NCBI RefSeq assembly: GCF_000731315.1
Contig: NZ_HG938353.1
Coordinates: 1,798,001 to 1,862,000 of the forward strand
Direction of reading: 5' to 3'
DNA length: 64,000 nucleotides
Origin: Neorhizobium galegae bv. orientalis str. HAMBI 540
GTDB taxonomy: Bacteria; Pseudomonadota; Alphaproteobacteria; Rhizobiales; Rhizobiaceae
The position numbers and the translations under genes were made by a program. The notes beneath the pieces are model-generated. The model was not told where the DNA came from. It saw only the letters and a list, made by a program, of their open reading frames with translations, and searched no databases. This document shows positions 8,858-17,760 of the stretch, in pieces (position 1 is the stretch's first letter; every line of letters starts with the position of its first letter).

Positions 8858-11407
8858 TCAGCTCCGTTCGCTGAGCACTTTGGTAACGGCGCTGATCAGT
8901 GCGGCCGCCTCATAGGGCTTGCGCACAACCGGTGCCGAGAAGCTTGCCGGAATGATCGCCTTGTCGCTGTAGCCGGTCGCGAAAATGAACGGAATATTTC
9001 GGCGGATCAGTTCCTCGGCAATCGGCAGAGATGTGCCGGAGCCGAGATTGACGTCGAGGATCGCCACATCAAACCGGATGTCCTCAAGCTTGCGGAAGGC
9101 ATCGGCAGCCGAGGGCGTCGTCGTCACTTTGTCGATGCCATGGTCGGCGAGCATTGCTTCCACGTCCGCCGCAATCAGCATCTGGTCTTCCACCAGCAGG
9201 AATTCGAGGTCCTGGAGCCGCGGGACAACGGTGTCGTGGCTGACGACGCTGCCGCTCTCCTCGGCTTCCAAGTCCGCCAACTCCTCATCGCCGTGGATAT
9301 GTTTCGACGGCACCACGAAGCGGGCCCTCACCCCTTCGGGCGGATATTCGATCTTTGCCTCGCCCTCGAGCTCGTAGGGCACGCTGCGGGTGATCAGGAC
9401 GCTGCCAAACCCGGCCCGGGACGGGCGGCTTACCGACGGCCCGCCATTTTCGGTCCAGACAAGCTCGCAATCGTGGTTGGCAAGCCGTCGCCACTCGATA
9501 TCCAGCTGCCCGCCATTAACGGAGAGCGAGCCGTATTTGGCCGCATTGGTCGACATCTCGTGCAATACCAGCGCCATGACCGAAAACGCACGGCTGTCGA
9601 GCCAGACGCGCGGCCCCTTGAGTGTGACGCTGCGCGTCCCCTCGCTATAAGGCTTCAGCTCAGCTTCGAGAAGATCGGACAGCCCGCCGCCGTCGCCGCC
9701 GCGCACCACCTGGTCGTGGGCAAAGGCGAGCGCCTGGATGCGTCCCTTGAGCGAGCCGATGTAATCCTTGAGGCTGACTTCGGCATCGACCGAATGGCCG
9801 ACCAGCGCCTTGATCACCGAAAGGATGTTCTTGACCCGGTGGTTGAGCTCCTCGTTCAGCATCCGCTGACGCACGTCCGCCTTGCCGCGCTCGTCGGCCA
9901 GCAGTTCGTTGTGGTGGAGGACCACCTCGACCAGCACGGCTCGGATCGCATCGGCGATCTCGCGGTCGCTGTCGCTCCAGGGCTGGGCTTGCCGATGCAC
10001 CATCTCCCTCCAGATCGCGAAACTCTTGCGGGGCGTCAGGCGGTCTCCGAGGGGCCCCGTTTCATAGGATTTCTCAGGATTGCCGGCCCAATTGACCGTC
10101 TGCACCATTTCGCGGCGGAAGAAGAACAGGTAGTCGCGGGGTCGCTGGGAAAGCGGGATGGCCAGCACGCCGCAGATCGTGTCGGGAGAGATGCGTATCC
10201 CCGGAAGATCCGTGGAGAGCTGGAAGCTGGACCAGATCTTGCCGCCTGCGACGCCGCCGACAAGTTCGGCGAGCTCTGCGATCAGGTCCTGCGGCGGCAC
10301 GGCGCCTTCCTCGGTCAACACGCCCCCGAGCCACAGGCCTATACCATCACAGGCCAGCATCTGGCCGAACTCTGCGAGCGAACTGCGCAGCAGCGCGGTG
10401 ATATCCGCATGATGGGAGGCGGCCTGCAGGAAGCGGTCGAGCGACCGCCGAGCCTGGCCGGCAGTCTCCATGAGCTGTCGCTGCTTCAATGCACTCAGAT
10501 GCAGCGAGAAAAATTCTCCAAAAGTCTCCGCCGCCACACGCTGCGGCATCGAGAGTACTTTTGGAGAATAGTGGTGGCAGGCGATCAGGCCCCACAGCTC
10601 GTTATCCACCACGACGGAGATCGACATCGACGCGGCGACCCCCATGTTGCGCAGATACTCGCAATGGATCGGCGAAACGCTGCGCAAATGTGCGAAGGAC
10701 AGATCGAGCGCCTCGCCTGCCTCGTCGGTTTCCGGCACGATCGGGATGCGAGGATTGCCGGCGTCGGAGATCACCCGGATAGTGTTCTTCACGTAAAGCG
10801 CCCGGGCCTGTTTCGGAATGTCGCCCGCCGGGAAATACTGGCCCTTGAAGCTTTCGAGGTCGCGTCTCTTGTATTCGCTGACGACCTTTCCGGCACCATC
10901 CTCTTCGAAACGATAGATCATCACCCGGTCGTAGCCGAGCATGGCATAGATCAGCCGCACCGAGCTTTCGATCAGCCGGTCGAGGCTGGCGACGTTGCGG
11001 ATGCGGCTGATCAGCATGCGCGCCACTTCGAGCGGCTGGTCGGAATCGGTCGAGGCCGGTTCGAACTCCAAGATCACCTTGGACTCGAAACGATGGATCG
11101 AAACGTCGAAAGCGGCACCCGAGGCAAACTTGAGGCCATGCCGAAGCGCAGGCCGCGCCGGATTGTCGGACGTGGCGAGTGCATTGCGCAATGTGTGGGC
11201 CGCCTCCCCGCCAACGATATCCTCCAGCCGCTGGCCGTTGATATCTCCCGTGATCGCGAGCATGTCCGCCACGTTGGCGGAGTGCTGCACGACGAGGGAT
11301 CCGGCGGCATCGCAGGCAATAAGGCATCCATGAGGTTGAATGCTGCCGGGGATATGGATCGGCTCTCGGTCGCAATTGGTAAGATCGACCGTATCCCTGT
11401 GAGGCAT
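8858..11407 (-). CDS. Bacteriophytochrome: PAS-GAF-PHY photosensor, HWE histidine kinase, receiver
   Basis: An 849-aa red/far-red light receptor. The ATG at 11407 puts the biliverdin-attachment Cys at residue 12 (DLTNCDREPIHIPG), as in other bacteriophytochromes; a longer start at 11464 is less likely. The GAF domain has PAGDIP at 193-198 (usual PASDIP), and His 248 and His 278 near the chromophore. The PHY tongue has PRKSF at 459-463. The HWE kinase shows the H-box ELNHRVKN (His 523), N-box HEMSTNAAKYG and LVWTENGG. The C-terminal receiver (from about 733) has acidic pocket VEDQ, phospho-acceptor Asp 785 (ILDVNLGSG) and Lys in RKPYE. This layout matches Agrobacterium Agp2, a bathy phytochrome (family knowledge). 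No heme oxygenase gene lies nearby. No output regulator is adjacent. Confidence 0.92.
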   Translation of the reverse strand: MPHRDTVDLTNCDREPIHIPGSIQPHGCLIACDAAGSLVVQHSANVADMLAITGDINGQRLEDIVGGEAAHTLRNALATSDNPARPALRHGLKFASGAAFDVSIHRFESKVILEFEPASTDSDQPLEVARMLISRIRNVASLDRLIESSVRLIYAMLGYDRVMIYRFEEDGAGKVVSEYKRRDLESFKGQYFPAGDIPKQARALYVKNTIRVISDAGNPRIPIVPETDEAGEALDLSFAHLRSVSPIHCEYLRNMGVAASMSISVVVDNELWGLIACHHYSPKVLSMPQRVAAETFGEFFSLHLSALKQRQLMETAGQARRSLDRFLQAASHHADITALLRSSLAEFGQMLACDGIGLWLGGVLTEEGAVPPQDLIAELAELVGGVAGGKIWSSFQLSTDLPGIRISPDTICGVLAIPLSQRPRDYLFFFRREMVQTVNWAGNPEKSYETGPLGDRLTPRKSFAIWREMVHRQAQPWSDSDREIADAIRAVLVEVVLHHNELLADERGKADVRQRMLNEELNHRVKNILSVIKALVGHSVDAEVSLKDYIGSLKGRIQALAFAHDQVVRGGDGGGLSDLLEAELKPYSEGTRSVTLKGPRVWLDSRAFSVMALVLHEMSTNAAKYGSLSVNGGQLDIEWRRLANHDCELVWTENGGPSVSRPSRAGFGSVLITRSVPYELEGEAKIEYPPEGVRARFVVPSKHIHGDEELADLEAEESGSVVSHDTVVPRLQDLEFLLVEDQMLIAADVEAMLADHGIDKVTTTPSAADAFRKLEDIRFDVAILDVNLGSGTSLPIAEELIRRNIPFIFATGYSDKAIIPASFSAPVVRKPYEAAALISAVTKVLSERS

Positions 11408-11658
11408 ATTACAAGTCCCTGAAGGCGGTCCGGCCAATAGATGGGACAGCAGACGCTTCGGCATTCCATCGAGGCTGGGAAAACTTCATCAAGAAGGTTT
11501 GTTCCGTACTTCCGACTATGCCGGAAGTAATTTCATATTTCTATCGCATCCGCCGTCTAGGGCAAGGAGTAAGCTTCCTTTTAATGGATGACGCATTAGT
11601 CTTGTACCAGGCAGCCTCATAAGCCATATGATGGTGAAAATGAAAAAAAGGAAATGCG

Positions 11659-12879
11659 GTGAGCGGAAATAACGATCGCAAAGGCCCGAAAGAGCCGCGC
11701 TGGCTTGGGCCAGTCGCACCGAGCAGGGTCGCGCTCATCCCGCCGATCTCCGCTGCTCGCTGGCTTCTCGTGCTTGTCGTCGCAGCAGGCATCTATTTCT
11801 TCCACGGCTTCCTGGTCCCGGTTCTGGCCGCCCTGGTGATCGGCTTTGCAAGCTGGCCTCTCTACCGTGAACTGCAGCGCCGCACGGGTGGCAACACGAC
11901 GATTGCCGCCTCACTTGCCATTATCTTCATCCTGGCCTTTCTGATCGTGCCGATCGGCATCGCCATCTCCTACACGATCGGCGAAGTGCGCCAGTGGATC
12001 ATCTGGGCGGCCGAAGTGAACCGTTTCGGCGCGCCGCCGCCTGCCTGGATCACCGGCCTTCCCTGGGTCGGCGAATGGCTCGGCATCCAGTGGGTCCAGC
12101 ATGTCGGCTCGCCCGGTGCGGTCGGCGAACTGATCCAGATCGTCTCGGGCGCCAATATCGGCAATATCTACCGGGCCATCGTGGCCGCCGGCGACGGCGC
12201 TTTCCATCTGGTTCTGACGCTGCTCTTCATGTTGATCGCGCTGTTCTTCGTCTATCGCGACGGCGGCTCCTTCAGCGAGCAGATCGATCTTCTCGGCGAG
12301 CGTATCCTGCCGACCCGCTGGGAGCGTATCTCGCGCGTCGTTCCAAGGACGATCAGCTCCACCGTGACCGGCCAGACGCTGATTGCAATCGGCGAAGGCA
12401 TCGTGCTCGGCATCGCCTACTGGATCGCAGGCGTCCCCTCGCCCGTGACGCTCGGCGTTTTGACCGGCCTGATGGCGCTTATTCCGGGCGGCGCGCCGCT
12501 GTCGTTCTCGCTGATATCGTTTTATCTCGTCGCCAATGGCGCCTACTTCGCCGGCGGCGGTCTTTTCCTCTGGGGCACGGTCGAACTCTTCATCGTCGAC
12601 AAGACGCTGCGGCCCCGCCTGGTCGGCGGCCCGATCAAGCTTCCCTTCCTGCCGACATTCTTCGGTCTCGTCGGCGGTGTCAGCACCATGGGCTTCCTCG
12701 GCCTGTTCATCGGCCCGGTCCTGATGGCGCTGCTCGTGTCGATCTGGCGCGAATGGATCCGCGAAGTGAAGATGGCCGAAGTAACCGAGGTTGAAACCGT
12801 CGACGTGCCCAAGGGGCCGGCGACATCGCCGGAGCTTCCCCCCGATCTTCCCGTCGTCAGGAAAGTCTCTTCTCCATGA
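11659..12879 (+). CDS. AI-2E / PerM family transporter
   Basis: A 406-aa polytopic membrane protein of the UPF0118/PerM family, whose members export small molecules such as AI-2 or act as Na+/H+ antiporters. Paired hydrophobic N-terminal helices lie at about residues 33-70, then IIFILAFLIVPIGIAISY, LVLTLLFMLIALFFVYRDG, and the C-terminal family block LTGLMALIPGGAPLSF ... GLVGGVSTMGFLGLFIGPVLMAL. The start is a GTG at 11659, preceded by AAAAAGGAAA at a good distance. The C-terminal tail is Pro/Val rich. The actual substrate is unknown. The 251-bp gap upstream holds no gene I can support. Confidence 0.85.
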   Translation: MSGNNDRKGPKEPRWLGPVAPSRVALIPPISAARWLLVLVVAAGIYFFHGFLVPVLAALVIGFASWPLYRELQRRTGGNTTIAASLAIIFILAFLIVPIGIAISYTIGEVRQWIIWAAEVNRFGAPPPAWITGLPWVGEWLGIQWVQHVGSPGAVGELIQIVSGANIGNIYRAIVAAGDGAFHLVLTLLFMLIALFFVYRDGGSFSEQIDLLGERILPTRWERISRVVPRTISSTVTGQTLIAIGEGIVLGIAYWIAGVPSPVTLGVLTGLMALIPGGAPLSFSLISFYLVANGAYFAGGGLFLWGTVELFIVDKTLRPRLVGGPIKLPFLPTFFGLVGGVSTMGFLGLFIGPVLMALLVSIWREWIREVKMAEVTEVETVDVPKGPATSPELPPDLPVVRKVSSP

Positions 12880-13000
12880 AGATGCTGAGCGGATCGGGCT
12901 GGTAATCTCCGAACGGCCCGATGTGGCGGATCCATTGAAGCTGCCTTGGTCGGGCCAAGATTGCTCGCTTTAAGTCGCTCACCATAATTCGGGGGACACC

Positions 13001-13441
13001 ATGAATTCCGCACTGATTGTCATGACCATTCTCGGCTGCAACGACGCCGGGACGGACTGCCATTATATCGCGACCGCGGAAAACCGCTGGCCGAGCATCG
13101 AGATGTGCAATTCGGTATCGGAACAACAGCTCTCCGGTTATGCCAACCAGGCCTACCCGATGCTCATCGCCGTCTGCCAGAAACCGGAAGCGACGGAGAT
13201 CGCCAAGGCGCCGGTGCCGCAGTCGCGACCGGAGACCACGATGCCCGCACCATCGGCAGAGCCAGCCGCTACGCCTGCTCCGGAACCGGTGACGCAACAG
13301 GAGAAGGAAACGCTTGCGGGTCGCGCCATCCAGCGGGTCAAGACCGTGCTGCCGACCACCGAAGGCGTGAAAACGCTGATGACCAGCCCTGTACGGCTGG
13401 TCGAGAATGGCTATTCCTGGGTTGCCAAGAAATTCCGATAA
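13001..13441 (+). CDS. Conserved hypothetical protein, possibly exported
   Basis: A 146-residue protein I do not recognise. The N-terminal half (MNSALIVMTILGCNDAGTDCHYIATAENRW ...) has four Cys (residues 13, 20, 36, 59) that could form two disulphides. A Pro/Ala/Thr-rich linker follows (about 70-105), then a basic C-terminal segment AIQRVKTVLPTTEGVKTL ending in AKKFR. The N-terminus is only weakly hydrophobic, so export is uncertain. GGGGGAC precedes the ATG. It stands alone between the AI-2E family gene and the convergent DUF2336 gene. Confidence 0.6.
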   Translation: MNSALIVMTILGCNDAGTDCHYIATAENRWPSIEMCNSVSEQQLSGYANQAYPMLIAVCQKPEATEIAKAPVPQSRPETTMPAPSAEPAATPAPEPVTQQEKETLAGRAIQRVKTVLPTTEGVKTLMTSPVRLVENGYSWVAKKFR

Positions 13442-13462
13442 GCTGGCGGTTACGCCGCCAGC
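13442..13462. terminator. Hairpin between convergent genes
   Basis: A perfect 8-bp stem GCTGGCGG / CCGCCAGC with loop TTACG starts one base after the stop of the 13001 gene. The loop and 3' arm include the last codons and stop of the DUF2336 gene on the other strand. No T run follows, so termination efficiency is uncertain. Confidence 0.45.
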
Positions 13463-14577
13463 GACACGCCGCTGGCATAAGACCGCGCGCTGAGCCGGAC
13501 CTCCAGCCTATGCAGCTTTTCGATCATGTCGAGAAGTTCGCCGATCGGCGAAAGCTGCATGTTCGGCCGCTGGAATTTCTCGAGCAACATGCCGGCGATA
13601 TTGTCGAGCGTCCCGTCTGCCGCCGCTGTCCGCCAGAGGAAGACCGCTTCGACGAAAACGGCTGCGATATCCCGCCCGAGGCCCGAAGCTTCGAAAAGCG
13701 CCCGCACCGCATGCATGCGGCCCGTCGCGAGAATCGCTCTCACGCGGCGGTCGTCGAGCCCCGAGAGCGAGACCATTGCGCCGGCGAAGAAATCGACCTT
13801 GCCGCTGCAGAGCGCGTGGATGAGGAAGGCAGGCGTCAGCCGTCCGGCCGCGCGCAGATGTTCGACCAAGCCGGGGATTTCTTCCTGCAGCACGGTGCCG
13901 GCGATGGCGACGGCCGCAGCCTCGCCCGCTTCTCGGGTCATGTGCTCGATCCGCGCCGGCGCCATGCTGGTCCGCACCAGTCCGGAGCCGGCAAGTGCCG
14001 CGGTAATGTGGTTGACGAGCATATGGCGGGCATCCGCCGGTAGCGCATCGCGTTCCAGCAGCAGGTTGCGGATCTGGCAGCACTGCCCGAACCGTTCCGC
14101 GATCCGCCTGAGCGAAATCCGGGTGATCGAGGCGGTCTCGTTTTCCAGCAGAAGGGTGACTTCGCATTCGTCGCCGATCTCGGCGATCGCGGCGGCGATC
14201 CCGCGCGAAAGGTTCGGCCTTGCGGCGATCATCGCACGGGTCAGGCCGTCGCTGCGCCCGGCAAGATCGACGAGATCGTTTTCGGTAAGGACGGGCGAAC
14301 AGGCGATGACCGTGCAGGCGATCTCCGGCTGGTCTTCAGCAAGGCAGACGATGACGGCCCGCGGCGCATCGGGGGAATCCGCCAGAGCCTCCGCAAGCGC
14401 CAGGCGCACGTGCGGCGACGGGTCGTCGAGCAGATAGGTCATGGCAAGGGCTGCGGCGCGATGCTGCTCGCTGCCCATCGGCGAGTGGAGATAGGCCCGG
14501 CCGAGAGCATTGGCCGCCTTCGCCCTCTCGCCTGTTCTTGCTGTTTCAGCCCAACGAAGAAATGCCTGTACGATCAC
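13450..14577 (-). CDS. DUF2336 domain protein
   Basis: A 375-aa helical-repeat protein of the alphaproteobacterial DUF2336 family, function unknown. It is built of HEAT-like helical pairs: AAALAMTYLLDDPSPHVRLALAEALADSPDAP near residues 42-75 is a typical repeat, followed by the central family region with RRIAERFGQCCQIRN and the C-terminal block IAAVFVEAVFLWRTAA ... LLDMIEKLHRLE. No enzyme motif, signal peptide or membrane helix is visible. The ATG at 14577 is the first in frame. A scaffold or regulatory role is possible but unproven. Confidence 0.8.
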   Translation of the reverse strand: MIVQAFLRWAETARTGERAKAANALGRAYLHSPMGSEQHRAAALAMTYLLDDPSPHVRLALAEALADSPDAPRAVIVCLAEDQPEIACTVIACSPVLTENDLVDLAGRSDGLTRAMIAARPNLSRGIAAAIAEIGDECEVTLLLENETASITRISLRRIAERFGQCCQIRNLLLERDALPADARHMLVNHITAALAGSGLVRTSMAPARIEHMTREAGEAAAVAIAGTVLQEEIPGLVEHLRAAGRLTPAFLIHALCSGKVDFFAGAMVSLSGLDDRRVRAILATGRMHAVRALFEASGLGRDIAAVFVEAVFLWRTAAADGTLDNIAGMLLEKFQRPNMQLSPIGELLDMIEKLHRLEVRLSARSYASGVSLAA

Positions 14578-14675
14578 ACTCGGCCTCGACTACACATGCC
14601 AGTTCGAATCTGGCTGGCTTGATTACTCACGCTAGTGGCAAAAAGTTTAAGATTGGTTCACCACGTTCCTTAACC

Positions 14676-15344
14676 ATGGCGAAGTCCTTGAAAATACGGT
14701 CCTGGCTTGTCGTCGACCCCTCTGTGGGGGCCGCAACGGTCCGTTCGGCAGGCGCGGATGCGATCGTTGTCGACCTGACCGGTCCACCTGAGTCGTGGAA
14801 TGCAGCTACGAGTTTGGATCGCCAGTGGGCTGACCTGGCGCCGGACGGACGGCTTGCGTTCCTTCTGCCGGCTTTTTCTTCGGGAAGAACGGAGGCCGCC
14901 GTCGCGCTCGCCAGCCAGTACGGCGCCGCCTCGGTAATCCTATCCGGCGCCCGCAGCGGGGCCGAAGTCCAGAGGCTCGATGTGGCTCTGCGGGTGGCGG
15001 AAATCCGTGCAGGGCTGGCACCGGGCAAGACGCAGATCGTTGCGCTTGCCGATGCCGCCGGCATCCTTGCTGCCCGGAGCTTCGACCACTGCAGCCGCCG
15101 CCTGGCGGCCCTTGGCTGGGAAGGCAGCTATAATCCCTTCTCCGATACCGCGCGCGTTGCGGCAGCGACCATCGCGCTCACCTCCGCCGCCGCAGGCATA
15201 ACGGCGGTCGACGCCGTCTCACCGACTGTGGACGCTGCTGCCTTCCTGTCTGAATGCGAAAGAGCAAGAGCGAACGGCTTCTCCGGCAAGCTGTGCCGCA
15301 GCCTCGATCAAGTTGCGATCATCAATCGGATTTTCAGCGTTTAG
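14676..15344 (+). CDS. HpcH/HpaI aldolase / CitE-like protein
   Basis: A 222-aa protein with the layout of the CitE/HpcH TIM-barrel family: RSWLVVDPS at the N-terminus, GADAIVVDLTGP on the second strand, and QIVALADAAGILAAR where active CitE-like enzymes have a Glu-containing LIE(S/T)AxG motif. The Glu that binds metal in active members appears replaced by Ala, and the length is short (CitE about 290), so it may be catalytically weak or a non-enzymatic homologue (inference). The ATG at 14676 follows a loose purine stretch. Its last 11 bp overlap the convergent flavin reductase gene. Confidence 0.65.
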   Translation: MAKSLKIRSWLVVDPSVGAATVRSAGADAIVVDLTGPPESWNAATSLDRQWADLAPDGRLAFLLPAFSSGRTEAAVALASQYGAASVILSGARSGAEVQRLDVALRVAEIRAGLAPGKTQIVALADAAGILAARSFDHCSRRLAALGWEGSYNPFSDTARVAAATIALTSAAAGITAVDAVSPTVDAAAFLSECERARANGFSGKLCRSLDQVAIINRIFSV

Positions 15345-15954
15345 GTTCGGCGCCGGCCGGCCGGGTCATTTCGAACACGTCGGCGCCGCCGTCGGCGAAA
15401 TCGCGGTAACCCATGCGCGCGATCGGCCGCGCAAGCCCCATGTCGATCCGTCCGCCCCGCAGGATCTCTTCGCTGATATGGATGCCGACCACTTGGCCGA
15501 AAACCATGTAGGCCTCGGCACCCTGGCCGTCCAATCCCACCGGCTGGATCACCTGCGTGACGCGGCATTCCAGCACCGTATAGGCTTCCGCGACGTAAGG
15601 CGCATCGATGAGTTCCGCCATCTTGGCGGTCAGCCCCGCCACCTCGAATTCGCTGACGCCATAAGGGACGGCTTCCGACGAGGCGTTCATCTTTTCGGCC
15701 AGATGTCGGCTTGCGAGGCTCGCTGTAAAGACGCCGGTTTCCTCGGCGTTCTTCAGGCTGTGCTTGCGGCCACTGGAGGAAAACATCACCAATTTGGGGC
15801 TGTCGGAAACGGTGTTGAAGAAGGAATAGGGCGACAGATTCATCGATCCGTCCCTGCCCTTCGTGCCGATCCAGCCGATCGGGCGGGGCGCGACGATCGC
15901 TTTGAAGGGATCGTGCTTCAGTCCATGCTGGTTGGTATCGGTCGTGTAGAACAT
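15334..15954 (-). CDS. Flavin reductase family (FMN-binding split barrel) protein
   Basis: A 206-aa flavin-reductase-like protein. Family features are IVAPRPIGWIGTKGRDGSMNLSPYSFFNTVSDSPKLVMFSSS, which forms the FMN-binding part, and FTASLASRHLAEKMNASSE. Members bind FMN and reduce flavins with NAD(P)H or act as related oxidoreductases; the partner is unknown. It starts 8 bp after the nitroreductase stop on the same strand, so the two flavoproteins are probably co-transcribed, suggesting a linked redox role (inference). The stop lies inside the 3' end of the convergent CitE-like gene. Confidence 0.85.
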   Translation of the reverse strand: MFYTTDTNQHGLKHDPFKAIVAPRPIGWIGTKGRDGSMNLSPYSFFNTVSDSPKLVMFSSSGRKHSLKNAEETGVFTASLASRHLAEKMNASSEAVPYGVSEFEVAGLTAKMAELIDAPYVAEAYTVLECRVTQVIQPVGLDGQGAEAYMVFGQVVGIHISEEILRGGRIDMGLARPIARMGYRDFADGGADVFEMTRPAGAEPKR

Positions 15955-15962
15955 CGAAAACC

Positions 15963-16541
15963 CTATTCGCCGGCGTAGGTGACGATCTGCGACAGTTCGG
16001 GCCGGGGGCGGTCCGGCGTCGCGAAATCGCTCGAGCCGATATGGATGAAACCGGCAATCTTTTCGCCCGGCTTCACACCAAGGAGCGCCAGCGCCTCGTC
16101 GTCATAGGCGATCCATTCGGTACGCCAGTTGGCGACGTAGCCATGGGCGTTTGCGGCCATCAGCATGTTGAAGCAGACGGCGCCGGCAGAAAGCGCCTGT
16201 TCCCATTCGGGGATCTTCGGATGCGGTGCCGCGGTGCTGACGACGGCGACGACCAGCGGCGCGCGGGTGAAGCGCGCCAGCTCCGCCTCTCTGGCGGCAT
16301 CGGTCATCTCGGGCGTCTTCTTGAGCGACAGAGCCAGGAACTGTTCGCCGAGCGTGCTGCGCACGTCGCCGCGATAGACGATGACGCGCCAGGGCGCGAG
16401 CTTGCCGTGATCCGGAACGCGGGTCGCCAAGGTCAGAATCGCCTCCAATTCCTCCCGCGATGGGCCTGGCTCCTTGAACTGTGCTACTGGCGTGGAATGC
16501 CTGTCGCGCAGAAAATCGATGAGTTTAACGTCATTTTGCAT
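15963..16541 (-). CDS. Nitroreductase family protein
   Basis: A 192-aa FMN-dependent nitroreductase-fold protein. The N-terminal DFLRDRHSTP and TRVPDHGKLAPWRVIVYRG match the FMN phosphate-binding region of small nitroreductases of the YdjA type; the central QALSAGAVCFNMLMAANAHGYVANWRT and the C-terminal GFIHIGSSDFATPDRPRP are also typical of this subgroup. YdjA-like enzymes reduce nitroaromatics or quinones in vitro; the natural substrate is unknown. MQNDVKLID at 16541 is preferred over an ATG at 16556. First gene of a likely two-gene unit with the flavin reductase. Confidence 0.85.
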   Translation of the reverse strand: MQNDVKLIDFLRDRHSTPVAQFKEPGPSREELEAILTLATRVPDHGKLAPWRVIVYRGDVRSTLGEQFLALSLKKTPEMTDAAREAELARFTRAPLVVAVVSTAAPHPKIPEWEQALSAGAVCFNMLMAANAHGYVANWRTEWIAYDDEALALLGVKPGEKIAGFIHIGSSDFATPDRPRPELSQIVTYAGE

Positions 16542-16650
16542 GGTCAAAGCTTCCATTTGGAGCTGGCGCGGTGGGAAGGTCTTGAAATTGCCTTGTCATT
16601 GGTCTCAAGTGCCGTCTCGGAAAACAAGAGTCAACCGGTAGACAACACAG

Positions 16651-17637
16651 ATGGCAGGTACTTCCCTTGCGGCACGCTGGTTCCTCGCCGGAGCGATGGC
16701 TCTCGGCCCGGCATTCGGCGCATTCGCTCAGGAAGACGCCTTCAAGAATTTCCGCACGCCGGACAGCACCGGCAAGATGCCGAAGCTCAACGCTTTCTCG
16801 GCTCTGCCGGGCGGCCCGCCCGGTATTCTCTCAAAAGACGTGCAGTTCGACGCCAAGCTGACGTCCGACGGCCAGCCCATGCAGGAAGGTCTTACCTGGC
16901 GCGTTTTCAGCCCGATCGCCGGTGACGACGGCAAATTGCCGCTGGTGGCCAGTTCCGAAGGCGGCTCCGCGTCATTCCAGCTCGCCCCCGGCGATTATTT
17001 CGTCAATTGCGCCTTCGGCCGCGCCGGCGTCACCAAGAAACTGAAAGTCCCCGAAAGCGGCAATGTGCCGAAACAGACCCTGGTGCTCGATGCCGGCGGT
17101 TTCGTCCTTAATGCGGTTGCCGGTACCGACCAGCGCATCCCGCCCAAGGAACTGAGCTTTTCGGTCTATTCTGCCGAAGTGCGCGACAATGGCGACCGGG
17201 CGCTGGTGATGTCGGACGTCAAGCCGAATACGGTCGTGCGTCTGAATGCCGGCACCTATCACGTCGTCTCGGAATATGGGGACGTCAATGCAGTGGTTCG
17301 GGCCGACATCCAGGTGGAAGCCGGCAAGCTCACCCAGGCGGTACTGCAGCACCGCGCCGCGCAGATCACCCTGAAGCTCGTTTCTCAAAAAGGCGGTGAA
17401 GCGATCGCCGATACGGCCTGGTCGGTACTGACCGCCGCCGGCGACGTCGTCAACGAAAGCGTCAGCGCTTTTTCCATGATGGTCTTGTCGGAAGGCGAAT
17501 ATCTCGCCGTCGCCCGCAACAAGACCAAGATCTATCAGCGCTCGTTCACCGTCAAAGCCGGACGAAACACCGAGGTCGAAGTGCTGATGCGCGATACGCC
17601 TCAGGTGGCGGGCGGGGTCACCAGCGACCGGAATTGA
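16651..17637 (+). CDS. Exported protein of unknown function
   Basis: A 328-aa protein with a clear signal peptide (MAGTSLAARWFLAGAMALGPAFGAFA, predicted cleavage before QED at about residue 27). The mature part is beta-rich and seems to contain several Ig- or carboxypeptidase-regulatory-like modules: each has a pattern such as SFQLAPGDYFVNCAFG, VRLNAGTYHVVSEYG and MVLSEGEYLAVARNK, that is, a Gly-x-Tyr strand ending a module. No catalytic motif is seen. Homologues are familiar as hypothetical proteins in rhizobia. It stands alone, followed by a hairpin. Confidence 0.7.
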   Translation: MAGTSLAARWFLAGAMALGPAFGAFAQEDAFKNFRTPDSTGKMPKLNAFSALPGGPPGILSKDVQFDAKLTSDGQPMQEGLTWRVFSPIAGDDGKLPLVASSEGGSASFQLAPGDYFVNCAFGRAGVTKKLKVPESGNVPKQTLVLDAGGFVLNAVAGTDQRIPPKELSFSVYSAEVRDNGDRALVMSDVKPNTVVRLNAGTYHVVSEYGDVNAVVRADIQVEAGKLTQAVLQHRAAQITLKLVSQKGGEAIADTAWSVLTAAGDVVNESVSAFSMMVLSEGEYLAVARNKTKIYQRSFTVKAGRNTEVEVLMRDTPQVAGGVTSDRN

Positions 17638-17638
17638 C

Positions 17639-17664
17639 AGGTCCGGGCAGATTTTGCCGGACCT
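17639..17664 (+). terminator. Hairpin after the exported-protein gene
   Basis: An 8-bp stem AGGTCCGG / CCGGACCT immediately follows the stop at 17637. The loop carries TTTT; only two T residues follow the stem, so it is a moderate terminator candidate. Confidence 0.5.
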
Positions 17665-17721
17665 TCCGCCAGCCTGACAGATCAGTCCTCCGGAAGTCCC
17701 GCGTCAATATTAGCCGAGTTC

Positions 17722-17753
17722 TGACAGCGCCCGCCCTTCGGCAGGCGCTGTCA
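17722..17753 (-). terminator. Terminator downstream of thrS
   Basis: A 10-bp perfect stem TGACAGCGCC / GGCGCTGTCA with a GC-rich loop lies 8 bp past the thrS stop. It sits between convergent genes and can serve either strand; the T content after the stem is low. Confidence 0.6.
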
Positions 17754-17760
17754 TTATCGG

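Noticed and set aside
9140..11422. Long open frame of about 760 codons on the plus strand
   Set aside because: It lies wholly opposite the bacteriophytochrome gene, whose motifs are unmistakable. High-GC codon bias on one strand creates long open antisense frames. Similar cases lie opposite thrS (17962-20271) and gcvP (58376-60406).
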